DNA of 12,362 nucleotides from Chitinophagaceae bacterium UBA1946 (GTDB lineage: Bacteria > Bacteroidota > Bacteroidia > Chitinophagales > Chitinophagaceae): NCBI GenBank assembly GCA_002336815.1, contig DDEU01000013.1, forward strand, positions 145 through 12,506, in the 5' to 3' direction. The notes below the pieces were generated by a model. That model had not been told where the DNA came from. It saw only the letters and a list, made by a program, of their open reading frames with translations, and ran no database searches. The first letter of the stretch is position 1. The number at the start of each line of letters is the position of its first letter. The translations under genes were made by a program, and so were the position numbers. Shown here in pieces: positions 5,493 through 11,460 of the stretch.

Positions 5493-6989
5493 TTATTTTT
5501 TGTCTTCATTATCCTTGTTCCTGTCGTCTGGTCTTTGCGGCGGCCGTTGCTGGTTTCCCCTGTTTTGAGGAGGGCGTTGTTGCTGTGGCCTGTTGCCCTG
5601 CTGCTGGTTGCCCCTCTCTTGCGGAGGACGCTGCTGCTGCGGCCTGTTACCCTGCTGGTTGCCTTCCCTATTAGGAGGGTTGGGGTTTCCACCACGGTTT
5701 TGAGGCGGCCTGTTTTGCTGGCCACGGTTTTGCTGTGGCCTGTTGCCGGGTTGCTGGTTGCCTTCCCTGTTGGGTTGGTTGGGGTTGCCACCGCGGTTTT
5801 GCTGCGGCCTGTTTTGCTGGCCGCCCCTGTTATCATTGCCTCCCTGCCGGTTACCCTGGCCCTGGTTGCGTTCCTGGTCCCTTCTTTTGCGGCTGGTTTT
5901 TTCAAGACTGCGAAGGCTTATCTGCCCAACCACATCTGCATAAGCAGGTTCCACTTCCACCGGCTTTTTGCTGGTTACTTCCACCGGCTCCAGTTCATCT
6001 GGCCTAATGCCCTGCTTGTTCAGCGATTTGATCTTATTTACCCTTTCCAGGGTTAAGGGATATTGTTTATTACTGTCTGGCAGGGTGTACCACATCAGGT
6101 TGCGGAAAATATCTTTCTTTACCAGGAAGGCCCTGCCCCTGGCTATTTCTATCGAATCACAATCATCCGGAAAATGCTGCAGTGCATCAAGGTAAGTATC
6201 CAACTCATAATTCAAACAGCATTTAAGCCTGCCGCACTGGCCGCTGAGCTTTGTTTGATTGATGCTTAAGTTCTGGTAACGGGCTGCATTGGTGTTCACG
6301 CTTTTAAAATCGGTTAGCCAGGTACTGCAACACAATTCCCGGCCACAACTACCGATGCCGCCCACTTTCCCTGCTTCCTGGCGGGCACCGATCTGCCGCA
6401 TTTCTACCTTTACCTTAAACTCGCCGGCGTATATTTTTATCAGTTCACGAAAATCAACCCGGTCGTCTGCGATGTAAAAAAAAGTGGCTTTGCGGCCATC
6501 GGCCTGTATCTCTACTTCGGCCACCTTCATCTCCAGGTTAAGCTGCTTGGCAATTGCCCGGCTGCGGATCATTACATCTCTTTCCCTGGCCTTTGTTTCT
6601 TTTAATTTACCCAAATCGTTCTCATTGGCCCGCCGCAATATCTTTTTTATCTCGGGATTGTCTTCCTTGATATTATTTTTCTTCAACTGTAAACGCACGA
6701 GTTCACCGGTCATATTCACGCTGCCCACGTCAAAACCGCTCACACCTTCAACGGCGATCATTTCGCCTTTTTCAAAAAAATGACTGGTAGTATTCCGGAA
6801 ATAATCTTTCCGGCTGCCGTTGTTAAAGCTTACTTCCACCATTTTGCAGGAACTTTCCGGGTCGCTGAACGGCAGGTTCGCCAACCAGTCGTACACGTTC
6901 ATGCGGTTGCAACTGCCACTGGCACAGCTACCATGACTCTGGCAGCCTCCCGGGGCACCGCCGGCTGTTCCACAACTTCCACATCCCAT
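5493..6989 (-). CDS. ricT: PSP1-domain protein RicT (YaaT) with Cys-rich head and disordered tail
   Basis: Homologue of Bacillus RicT/YaaT, part of the RicA-RicF-RicT (Y) complex that carries Fe-S clusters and steers RNase Y; its role in Bacteroidota is not settled. Of 498 residues, 1-27 form a glycine/cysteine head with Cys 3, 6, 16, 22 and 27. The PSP1 core runs to about residue 340, with the hallmark motifs GIGSCGRELCCSTWL (211-225) and SGQCGRLKCCLNYE (249-262), which hold Cys 215, 220, 221, 252, 257 and 258. Residues 371-498 are a tail of almost only Arg, Gln, Asn, Gly and Pro, built from tandem repeats and ending in a charged DDRNKDNEDKK. The ATG at 6989 is kept because it opens the Cys-rich head. 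Upstream is holB, the same neighbour as in Bacillus, but here 366 nt away. The core assignment is firm; the role of the tail is unknown. Confidence 0.93.
   Translation of the reverse strand: MGCGSCGTAGGAPGGCQSHGSCASGSCNRMNVYDWLANLPFSDPESSCKMVEVSFNNGSRKDYFRNTTSHFFEKGEMIAVEGVSGFDVGSVNMTGELVRLQLKKNNIKEDNPEIKKILRRANENDLGKLKETKARERDVMIRSRAIAKQLNLEMKVAEVEIQADGRKATFFYIADDRVDFRELIKIYAGEFKVKVEMRQIGARQEAGKVGGIGSCGRELCCSTWLTDFKSVNTNAARYQNLSINQTKLSGQCGRLKCCLNYELDTYLDALQHFPDDCDSIEIARGRAFLVKKDIFRNLMWYTLPDSNKQYPLTLERVNKIKSLNKQGIRPDELEPVEVTSKKPVEVEPAYADVVGQISLRSLEKTSRKRRDQERNQGQGNRQGGNDNRGGQQNRPQQNRGGNPNQPNREGNQQPGNRPQQNRGQQNRPPQNRGGNPNPPNREGNQQGNRPQQQRPPQERGNQQQGNRPQQQRPPQNRGNQQRPPQRPDDRNKDNEDKK
5550..5657 (-). 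repeat. Two 54-bp tandem repeats in the ricT tail
   Basis: Copies 5604-5657 and 5550-5603 encode residues 445-462 and 463-480, each beginning QQGNRPQQQRPPQ. They differ at 9 of 54 bases but at only one residue (Glu458 against Asn476), and the other seven changes are synonymous. The DNA is GC-richer than its flanks. Confidence 0.85.
5622..5819 (-). repeat. Two diverged 99-bp tandem repeats in the ricT tail
   Basis: Copies 5721-5819 and 5622-5720 encode residues 391-423 and 424-456. Each starts with QQNRP, continues with QNRGGNPN and PNREGNQQ and then GNRPQQ, with a one-residue length shift in the middle. The second copy overlaps the first 54-bp repeat, so the tail seems to have grown by successive in-frame duplications. 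Confidence 0.75.
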
Positions 6990-7004
6990 ATAAAGTCAAC
7001 AATT

Positions 7005-7034
7005 AAAAGTTAAAAATAAAAGCATTAATGCAAA
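7005..7034 (-). promoter_or_regulatory. Putative ricT promoter with palindromic spacer
   Basis: On the minus strand TTTG (7034-7031) is followed after 18 nt by TAACTTTT (7012-7005), which matches TAnnTTTG at five of six fixed positions. The spacer carries the perfect 10-bp palindrome GCATTAATGC (7022-7031), a possible operator. The leader would be only about 10 nt long. Confidence 0.38.
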
Positions 7035-7113
7035 CAGTTTTTGCCTGGTAAGCCGGTGAGCATTAATTGATGAGGAGAAAAGATGTTGAGCCGGGCTGCT
7101 TGCTGCTATGGGC

Positions 7114-7154
7114 TTCAGTGGCGTCGCACACTTGTACTCGTTTCCGCTACTGAA
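7114..7154. repeat. Inverted repeat (10-bp arms) in the holB-ricT gap
   Basis: TTCAGTGGCG (7114-7123) pairs with CGCTACTGAA (7145-7154) over a 21-nt loop. As plus-strand RNA there are nine Watson-Crick pairs and one G-U; as minus-strand RNA the latter becomes a C/A mismatch. It sits in the GC-rich island. Confidence 0.55.
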
Positions 7155-7205
7155 AACACTGTTTTATTAAAAACACTGCTGAAATGAGCAATGCTGTAAA
7201 AGTGA

Positions 7206-7242
7206 GATTAAAGTCTTTTTCCACCGGAAAAATATTTTAATC
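7206..7242. repeat. Long hairpin (17-bp arms, 3-nt loop) in the holB-ricT gap
   Basis: Arms 7206-7222 (GATTAAAGTCTTTTTCC) and 7226-7242 pair over the loop ACC. In plus-strand RNA there are 15 Watson-Crick pairs, one G-U and one mismatch; in minus-strand RNA there are two mismatches. No T tract follows on either side, so it is not a standard terminator. Confidence 0.68.
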
Positions 7243-7355
7243 AGTCTTCGACTACAACGATGTTGAATATTGTTGAAAACGCCGGGTATAAAAAATATTG
7301 GCAAACAACAAATAGAAACAAGTTGCCCATTAACATTCCGTCCAATCGATTTTCC

Positions 7356-8570
7356 TCAGTTGGTCAAAATTAATGAATTGTTACTAATAATGTGGTACAA
7401 CTTAATGGAGAGGGCGTGAAACAGCATTTTGCCGTTGGCATTGCGTTCTATGTAGTAGCTGGCCTTATCCAGTTCCTGTATGATAGCGTCCTGCTGGCCG
7501 ATGCCACACAGTTTATTGAGGCGGAGGGCAAAATCCATTTCATTGTTCATGCCTTCGGCGGTAGGAGGGATGAATTGCACCCGGATGGCCATTTCGAGCA
7601 GGTGGGTAAAGTATTTGAGGAATTGCTTCTGTTTTTCCCGGCCCTGCTTGCTCATATCATCTACCCACTTTACCTGCCCTGCAAGGTTTTTCTTTACCAC
7701 CAGGTTGAGCCATTCTCTCAACATGGCCTGCCAGTCGCTTTCTTCATGCTGTAATAAATGCAGGGCCTCCCGGTAATTGCCCTCGCTGAGCAGGGCGATC
7801 TGCCTGGCCTTATCGATTGTTACGCCTGCTCTCAGTTCCAGCGCCACCTCAATTTCCTCATTGCTGAGCAGGGGAATCTTTACCAGTTGGGTACGTGATA
7901 AAATGGTAGGCAATATCTGTTCTTCACTTTCGGCCACCAGTAGAAAAAGCGTATTGGGGGGCGGTTCTTCTATTAATTTAAGCAGCTTGTTACCATTCTT
8001 GGTGAGGTATTCCGGCATCCAGATGATGAGGATCTTGTATTCGCTCTCAAAACTTTTGAGGCTGATCTTGCGGTTAATATCGTTGCATTCCTCTGCAGTG
8101 ATATTTCCCTGCTTGTTTTCGGCACCGATAAACTGCAGCCAGTCGAATACATTGCCATAGGGGCTGGCAGCAACAAATTCCCTCCAGTTCTTAATATAGT
8201 CCGTGCTCAGGGGTTTGTCTCCAGGCTTTCTCGGGATAACCGGGTAAGAAAAATGAATATCGGGGTGAATGAGTTGAGTAGCTTTGGTGCAGGCCGGGCA
8301 GGTTCCGCAGGAGTCGTTTCTTGTTTCTTGTTTCTCGATAGCTGTTGCTGGTTCAGGTTCACCAAATAAGGATGGGCCGGGTGCCGGGGCAGTTGATTTG
8401 CCATTTACCTTTTCACAAACAATGTATTGTGCAAAAGCCATGGCCAGCGACAGGGCGCCGCTGCCTTCTTTGCCTAAAAACAGCAACGCATGGCTCAGCC
8501 TGTTCTGCTGCACCATTTGTATGATATGTTCCTTTACCTCTTTCTGGCCGATGATGTTTTCAAACTGCAT
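7356..8570 (-). CDS. holB: DNA polymerase III subunit delta'
   Basis: Clamp-loader subunit of the replicative polymerase; an AAA+ fold protein that does not itself hydrolyse ATP. With the ATG at 8570 it has 404 residues and starts MQFENIIGQKEVKEHI; an in-frame TTG three codons earlier (8579) is less likely. The P-loop region GKEGSGALS (33-41) lacks the Lys-Ser/Thr of a working Walker A, as expected for delta'. The zinc module has Cys52, Cys88, Cys91 and Cys94 followed by IHPD. An insertion rich in Pro, Ala and Glu separates the first Cys from the other three. KLIEEPPPNTLFLLV (198-212) and SRTQ (225-228) are the sensor 1 region and the arginine-finger motif; the usual SRC reads SRT here. ricT downstream is the conserved neighbour. 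The terminator of the upstream operon ends 12-18 nt before this start. Confidence 0.93.
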   Translation of the reverse strand: MQFENIIGQKEVKEHIIQMVQQNRLSHALLFLGKEGSGALSLAMAFAQYIVCEKVNGKSTAPAPGPSLFGEPEPATAIEKQETRNDSCGTCPACTKATQLIHPDIHFSYPVIPRKPGDKPLSTDYIKNWREFVAASPYGNVFDWLQFIGAENKQGNITAEECNDINRKISLKSFESEYKILIIWMPEYLTKNGNKLLKLIEEPPPNTLFLLVAESEEQILPTILSRTQLVKIPLLSNEEIEVALELRAGVTIDKARQIALLSEGNYREALHLLQHEESDWQAMLREWLNLVVKKNLAGQVKWVDDMSKQGREKQKQFLKYFTHLLEMAIRVQFIPPTAEGMNNEMDFALRLNKLCGIGQQDAIIQELDKASYYIERNANGKMLFHALSIKLYHIISNNSLILTN

Positions 8571-8582
8571 TGGGTACAAAGT

Positions 8583-8619
8583 AAAATAAAAAAGCCATCA
8601 GTTCAGTAACCAATGGCTT
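8583..8619 (-). terminator. Intrinsic terminator of the glutathione peroxidase gene
   Basis: On the minus strand AAGCCAT (8619-8613) pairs with ATGGCTT (8598-8592). Two G-U pairs and three more pairs continue the stem to a tetraloop at 8607-8604, and six T follow (8593-8588), then ATTTT. It begins 21 nt past the gene's stop and ends just before holB. Confidence 0.88.
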
Positions 8620-8639
8620 ATAAAAAACATTTATTGTAT

Positions 8640-9212
8640 TTATAGTTTACTGGTGAGCTCTTCACTCATTGGTGCCACCTTGCTTTCAAAATAGTTCAAT
8701 AATTTACCATTCTCATCCAGCAGGAACTTATTGAAATTCCATTTGATCTCCGCATCCAGTACACCATTCTCCGCTTTGCTGGTAAGCCATTTGTAAACAG
8801 GTGCCATGTCATCCCCTTTTACAGAAACCTTTGCCGCCATTGGAAAACTCACGCCATAATTCTTTTTGCAAAATTCCTGAATCTCGGTATTGGTGCCGGG
8901 TTCCTGCTCGCCGAAGTTATTGGCAGGGAAGCCAACGATCACCAGTTTATCCTGGTATTTTTTATAGAGTTCTTCCAGTCCTTCGTACTGCGGTGTGTAC
9001 CCGCATTTGGAGGCGGTGTTTACGATCAGGATCTTTTTTCCTTTAAAGGAAGCAAAGTCGATGGTGCTGCCATCAAGCGCCGGCACTTTAAAATCATAGA
9101 TCGACTTTTTGGTAACCGCAACCGGGTTAGAAACTTCTGTTGTCATAGTTGTATTGTTGTTTTGAGCCGCACAGGACACCAAGGTAATAGCGGTAATAAG
9201 TAGTTTGAGCAT
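8640..9212 (-). CDS. Lipoprotein glutathione peroxidase (Cys type)
   Basis: Thiol peroxidase of the glutathione peroxidase family, probably thioredoxin-dependent and reducing peroxides in the periplasm. With the ATG at 9212 the 190-residue protein opens with MLKLLITAITLVSC, a lipobox with the lipidated Cys at 14. A GTG at 9260 would add 16 polar residues before the hydrophobic stretch and overlaps the upstream stop by four bases, so it is possible but less likely. Peroxidatic Cys70 is in NTASKCGYTPQYEGL. FPANNFGEQEPG has Asn99 where the catalytic Gln of FPxNQFG normally sits and no Cys in that loop. Cys115 in EFCKKNYGVSFP is the likely resolving Cys. WNFNKFLL (Trp158, Asn159) completes the tetrad. 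It follows the beta-helix lipoprotein closely and ends at a terminator. Related genes are called gpx, bsaA or btuE. Confidence 0.92.
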   Translation of the reverse strand: MLKLLITAITLVSCAAQNNNTTMTTEVSNPVAVTKKSIYDFKVPALDGSTIDFASFKGKKILIVNTASKCGYTPQYEGLEELYKKYQDKLVIVGFPANNFGEQEPGTNTEIQEFCKKNYGVSFPMAAKVSVKGDDMAPVYKWLTSKAENGVLDAEIKWNFNKFLLDENGKLLNYFESKVAPMSEELTSKL

Positions 9213-9256
9213 GATCTGTTTTTTAATTGTAACGAATGAAGAATTGATTTGTTCGG

Positions 9257-10666
9257 TCACTGTTTTTCATAGCAGCCCAGGTCGGGCAAACCGTTACTGC
9301 GGCTGCGGCCATCCAGGTCTTCTGTAAAAACCGTGCCGTTACCGTAATCATGGCCCGGCGCCGTGGGATCACTGATGTGAAAGTCAAATATCCTTTTGGT
9401 GACATTCACACTGTCAAACACCGGGTTTTGGTTGCGGATGCAATCTGTGACCGTTGCAGGGGAGGGGTCGGTTGACGCCCTGTATAAACATTTGCTGAAC
9501 GTTACATTAAATGGCCCGGCTCCCTGCTTTGCAACCTGCACTTCATTTTCAACAAGGCCTTCTTCGCCCCAGAAAATGCAGTTTTCAAAAAGGGCATCCA
9601 GACTTTTTGTTTCAACCGATCCACTGCTGTTTAGTGCGTAATCACTGGCTGATAATACCGGGTTTTTATGACTGATAAAAGTTGAGTAAGATGCTACGGT
9701 GCAGTTGGTAAGTTTATAGTTGCCGCCCAATAGGAAATTCACGTTGTTGCCGCAGTTGCTGATCAAACTATTATCTGCATACAGGCTGCTGTTAACACAA
9801 AGCAGACCGGCATCATAAGCATTGTCAATGATGCACTGGTGAAGGGTAACCTTTGGTATTGAATTGCCGGAAGGATTTTCTGCAACAATGGCCTGGTACG
9901 CATTTAGTACCTGTGTATAAGTAAGGAGGTTGTTGTTGCTTGTTTCCCTGAAGTAAATGCCCGGCCAGGCTGCCGGCAGATCTTTGTAATCCTCATCTAC
10001 CCGGTCGCCACGAAAAACCACCGGTTGATCTTTGGTGCCATTGGCTACCAGGGTTCCATCAACCAATATCGGCGCATCGGCGTGGCAATAGATCCTGCAG
10101 CCGGCCTCCAGCGTAAGCGTTACATTGGCATCGATCCGCAGTCGGTCGAGTATTACATAAGGCAGGCGGTTATTCCAGGTCGTGTTTGTACTGATGATGC
10201 GGTTGCGTAAAAAATTGGCATTTTGCCCGAAAGCCTCCAGTTGTACATAATTAGTATTGCCGTTAAAGGAGATCTGGATACTGTCTTTTACAATAAAAGG
10301 AAGATCGCTGAGATTGGGATTGATCTGCACCGACACAAATACATACATGCTGTCATTGGCCGCCAGTTCTATATTGCTTTGTTCCTGCGCTGCCACCCCG
10401 TTAATGTTTATTTTAAAGGCAGATGCAGTGCCACCCATTACTTTTACACTACTCAGCAGTAATTTTTGATCATTGCTATTCCTGATCTTGAACGATTGCG
10501 TAACGGAGCCAATGCTGGTAAAAACAGTATCATATTTAAGAATGTTCTCACTGGTACTGATCGTTGCATCGGGAGAGGTGATGAAAGAATCTTTTCTGCA
10601 GGAGCTGGCAGTGATCAGCAGCAGGAAAGAAAGGGTAAAAAGATAAAAAGATGCAAACGGCTTCAT
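9257..10666 (-). CDS. Right-handed beta-helix repeat lipoprotein
   Basis: Predicted lipoprotein of 469 residues with no known substrate. It starts with a signal peptide whose lipobox ASSC gives Cys23, followed by RKD, a charged stretch common after the lipid Cys in Bacteroidota lipoproteins. Residues 27 to about 145 look like an immunoglobulin-like beta domain (ILKYDTVFTSIGSVTQSFKI, then strand after strand). From about 155 comes a parallel beta-helix (LTLEAGCRIYCHADAPILVD, then coils around VTLHQCIIDNAYDAGLLCVN, YKLTNCTVASY and LFENCIFWGEEG). The end LDGRSRSNGLPDLGCYE is the usual cap of such proteins. No catalytic residues of a pectate lyase or similar enzyme can be named. It lies between comF (52-nt gap) and the peroxidase, so the two lipoproteins are probably made from one mRNA. 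Location is the outer membrane or periplasm. Confidence 0.85.
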   Translation of the reverse strand: MKPFASFYLFTLSFLLLITASSCRKDSFITSPDATISTSENILKYDTVFTSIGSVTQSFKIRNSNDQKLLLSSVKVMGGTASAFKININGVAAQEQSNIELAANDSMYVFVSVQINPNLSDLPFIVKDSIQISFNGNTNYVQLEAFGQNANFLRNRIISTNTTWNNRLPYVILDRLRIDANVTLTLEAGCRIYCHADAPILVDGTLVANGTKDQPVVFRGDRVDEDYKDLPAAWPGIYFRETSNNNLLTYTQVLNAYQAIVAENPSGNSIPKVTLHQCIIDNAYDAGLLCVNSSLYADNSLISNCGNNVNFLLGGNYKLTNCTVASYSTFISHKNPVLSASDYALNSSGSVETKSLDALFENCIFWGEEGLVENEVQVAKQGAGPFNVTFSKCLYRASTDPSPATVTDCIRNQNPVFDSVNVTKRIFDFHISDPTAPGHDYGNGTVFTEDLDGRSRSNGLPDLGCYEKQ

Positions 10667-10718
10667 GTTTCAAATGTAAGTTATTTTGTTAAGGGCCGGG
10701 CGGACAGCGGTGACGGTA

Positions 10719-11420
10719 TTATTTTACAGCGGCGGCCAATGCTGCAATACTCAATTGTACGCCTGGTATTTTTAAAAGAAAATGTGCGCCTGCTTCAAGC
10801 GTAGCACCAGTGGTAATCACATCATCTACCAGCAACAGGTGTTTTCCTGCAAGCAGGTTTTGATTGGTTACTGCAAAACTATCTGCTACATTCTCCCATC
10901 TTTCTGCACGGTGTTTTTTTGTTTGTGTTTCTGTAAAGCGGCGGCGGATCAGCACATTGTTAAGCACCGGCACATTCATTACAGCAGACATGCCATTGCA
11001 GATAACCGCTGCCTGGTTGTAACCCCTTTTTCTTTCTTTATCGGGAAACATGGGCAATGGTATGAGCCCTTCTATGTTATCAAAGCGTTTGCTGTTGAGC
11101 AATGTTTGTCCTGCTAATTCGCCTAGAAAAATACCGATGTCTTTATTGCCTTTGTATTTTAATTGGTGGATCAACTGCTGGATCAGTGAATCTTTGGCAA
11201 AATAAAATTCTGCATGTGCGGCTCTTACCGGTATCCTGCCCCAAAAGATCTTTTCAATGGGATTGTGCTCGTATTGTGCATATAAAGTAACGGGTAAGTT
11301 TAAAAAACATTTTGCACACAGCAGGTTATCGTCGGGCAAAATATCAGAACCGCAACCTGCGCAGGTATGCGGATAGAAAAGATGCCGCAGATCGGACAGT
11401 ATGTTTTTAACCAATGGCAT
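10719..11420 (-). CDS. comF: ComF family protein (phosphoribosyltransferase fold)
   Basis: Cytoplasmic ComF-type protein, needed for natural transformation in several bacteria and thought to act with primosomal/recombination proteins on incoming single-stranded DNA. The 233 residues show an N-terminal zinc ribbon with Cys20, Cys23, Cys35 and Cys38 (CAGC and CAKC pairs), the family motif PLPMFPDKERKRGYNQA (121-137), and the PRPP-binding loop LLLVDDVITTGAT (195-207). The length is normal for the family and the ATG at 11420 is well placed before the ribbon. radA ends 40 nt upstream with no terminator between, and both genes have roles in handling transforming or recombining DNA, so a radA-comF transcript is likely. 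Confidence 0.95.
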   Translation of the reverse strand: MPLVKNILSDLRHLFYPHTCAGCGSDILPDDNLLCAKCFLNLPVTLYAQYEHNPIEKIFWGRIPVRAAHAEFYFAKDSLIQQLIHQLKYKGNKDIGIFLGELAGQTLLNSKRFDNIEGLIPLPMFPDKERKRGYNQAAVICNGMSAVMNVPVLNNVLIRRRFTETQTKKHRAERWENVADSFAVTNQNLLAGKHLLLVDDVITTGATLEAGAHFLLKIPGVQLSIAALAAAVK

Positions 11421-11460
11421 ACTTAAATGTACAGCAAAATAACATCATATTCAATGGTAC

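Larger units (their letters stand above)
6990..7355. other. 366-nt non-coding gap between holB and ricT with structured DNA
   Basis: I see no credible gene on either strand; the open frames are very short. The gap holds a promoter-like element near ricT (7005-7034), a GC-rich island at about 7080-7150 inside AT-rich flanks, a hairpin at 7114-7154, a direct repeat AAAACACTG at 7153-7161 and 7170-7178, a long hairpin at 7206-7242, and a doubled TGTTGAA at 7261 and 7271. A weak hairpin (GGCAA/TTGCC) before a run of six T near 7285-7330 could end the holB transcript, but it is not convincing. Confidence 0.6.

Noticed and set aside
5550..5819. CRISPR-like regular repeats
   Set aside because: The repeats are 54 and 99 bp, contiguous without unique spacers, imperfect, and in frame within ricT. 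They are a coding tandem repeat.
5489..5905. 138-codon open frame on the same strand as ricT in another frame, across its tail
   Set aside because: The repetitive GC-rich tail keeps more than one frame open. The product is low complexity with no recognisable motif, and ricT explains the DNA. A programmed frameshift is not supported by any slippery site I could point to.
5535..6056. Long plus-strand open frames (up to 173 codons) opposite the ricT tail
   Set aside because: They are shadows of the repeat-rich tail; the products are Leu/Arg/Val-rich repeats with no known features.
7090..7130. SRP RNA-like string (GGGCTGCTT) in the holB-ricT gap
   Set aside because: Only a short stretch resembles the conserved SRP apical region; the characteristic GGAAG tetraloop context is missing.
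8571..8579. TTG start for holB, three codons before the ATG
   Set aside because: TTG is a rare start, and the ATG at 8570 gives the usual MQFENIIGQ opening with nothing lost.
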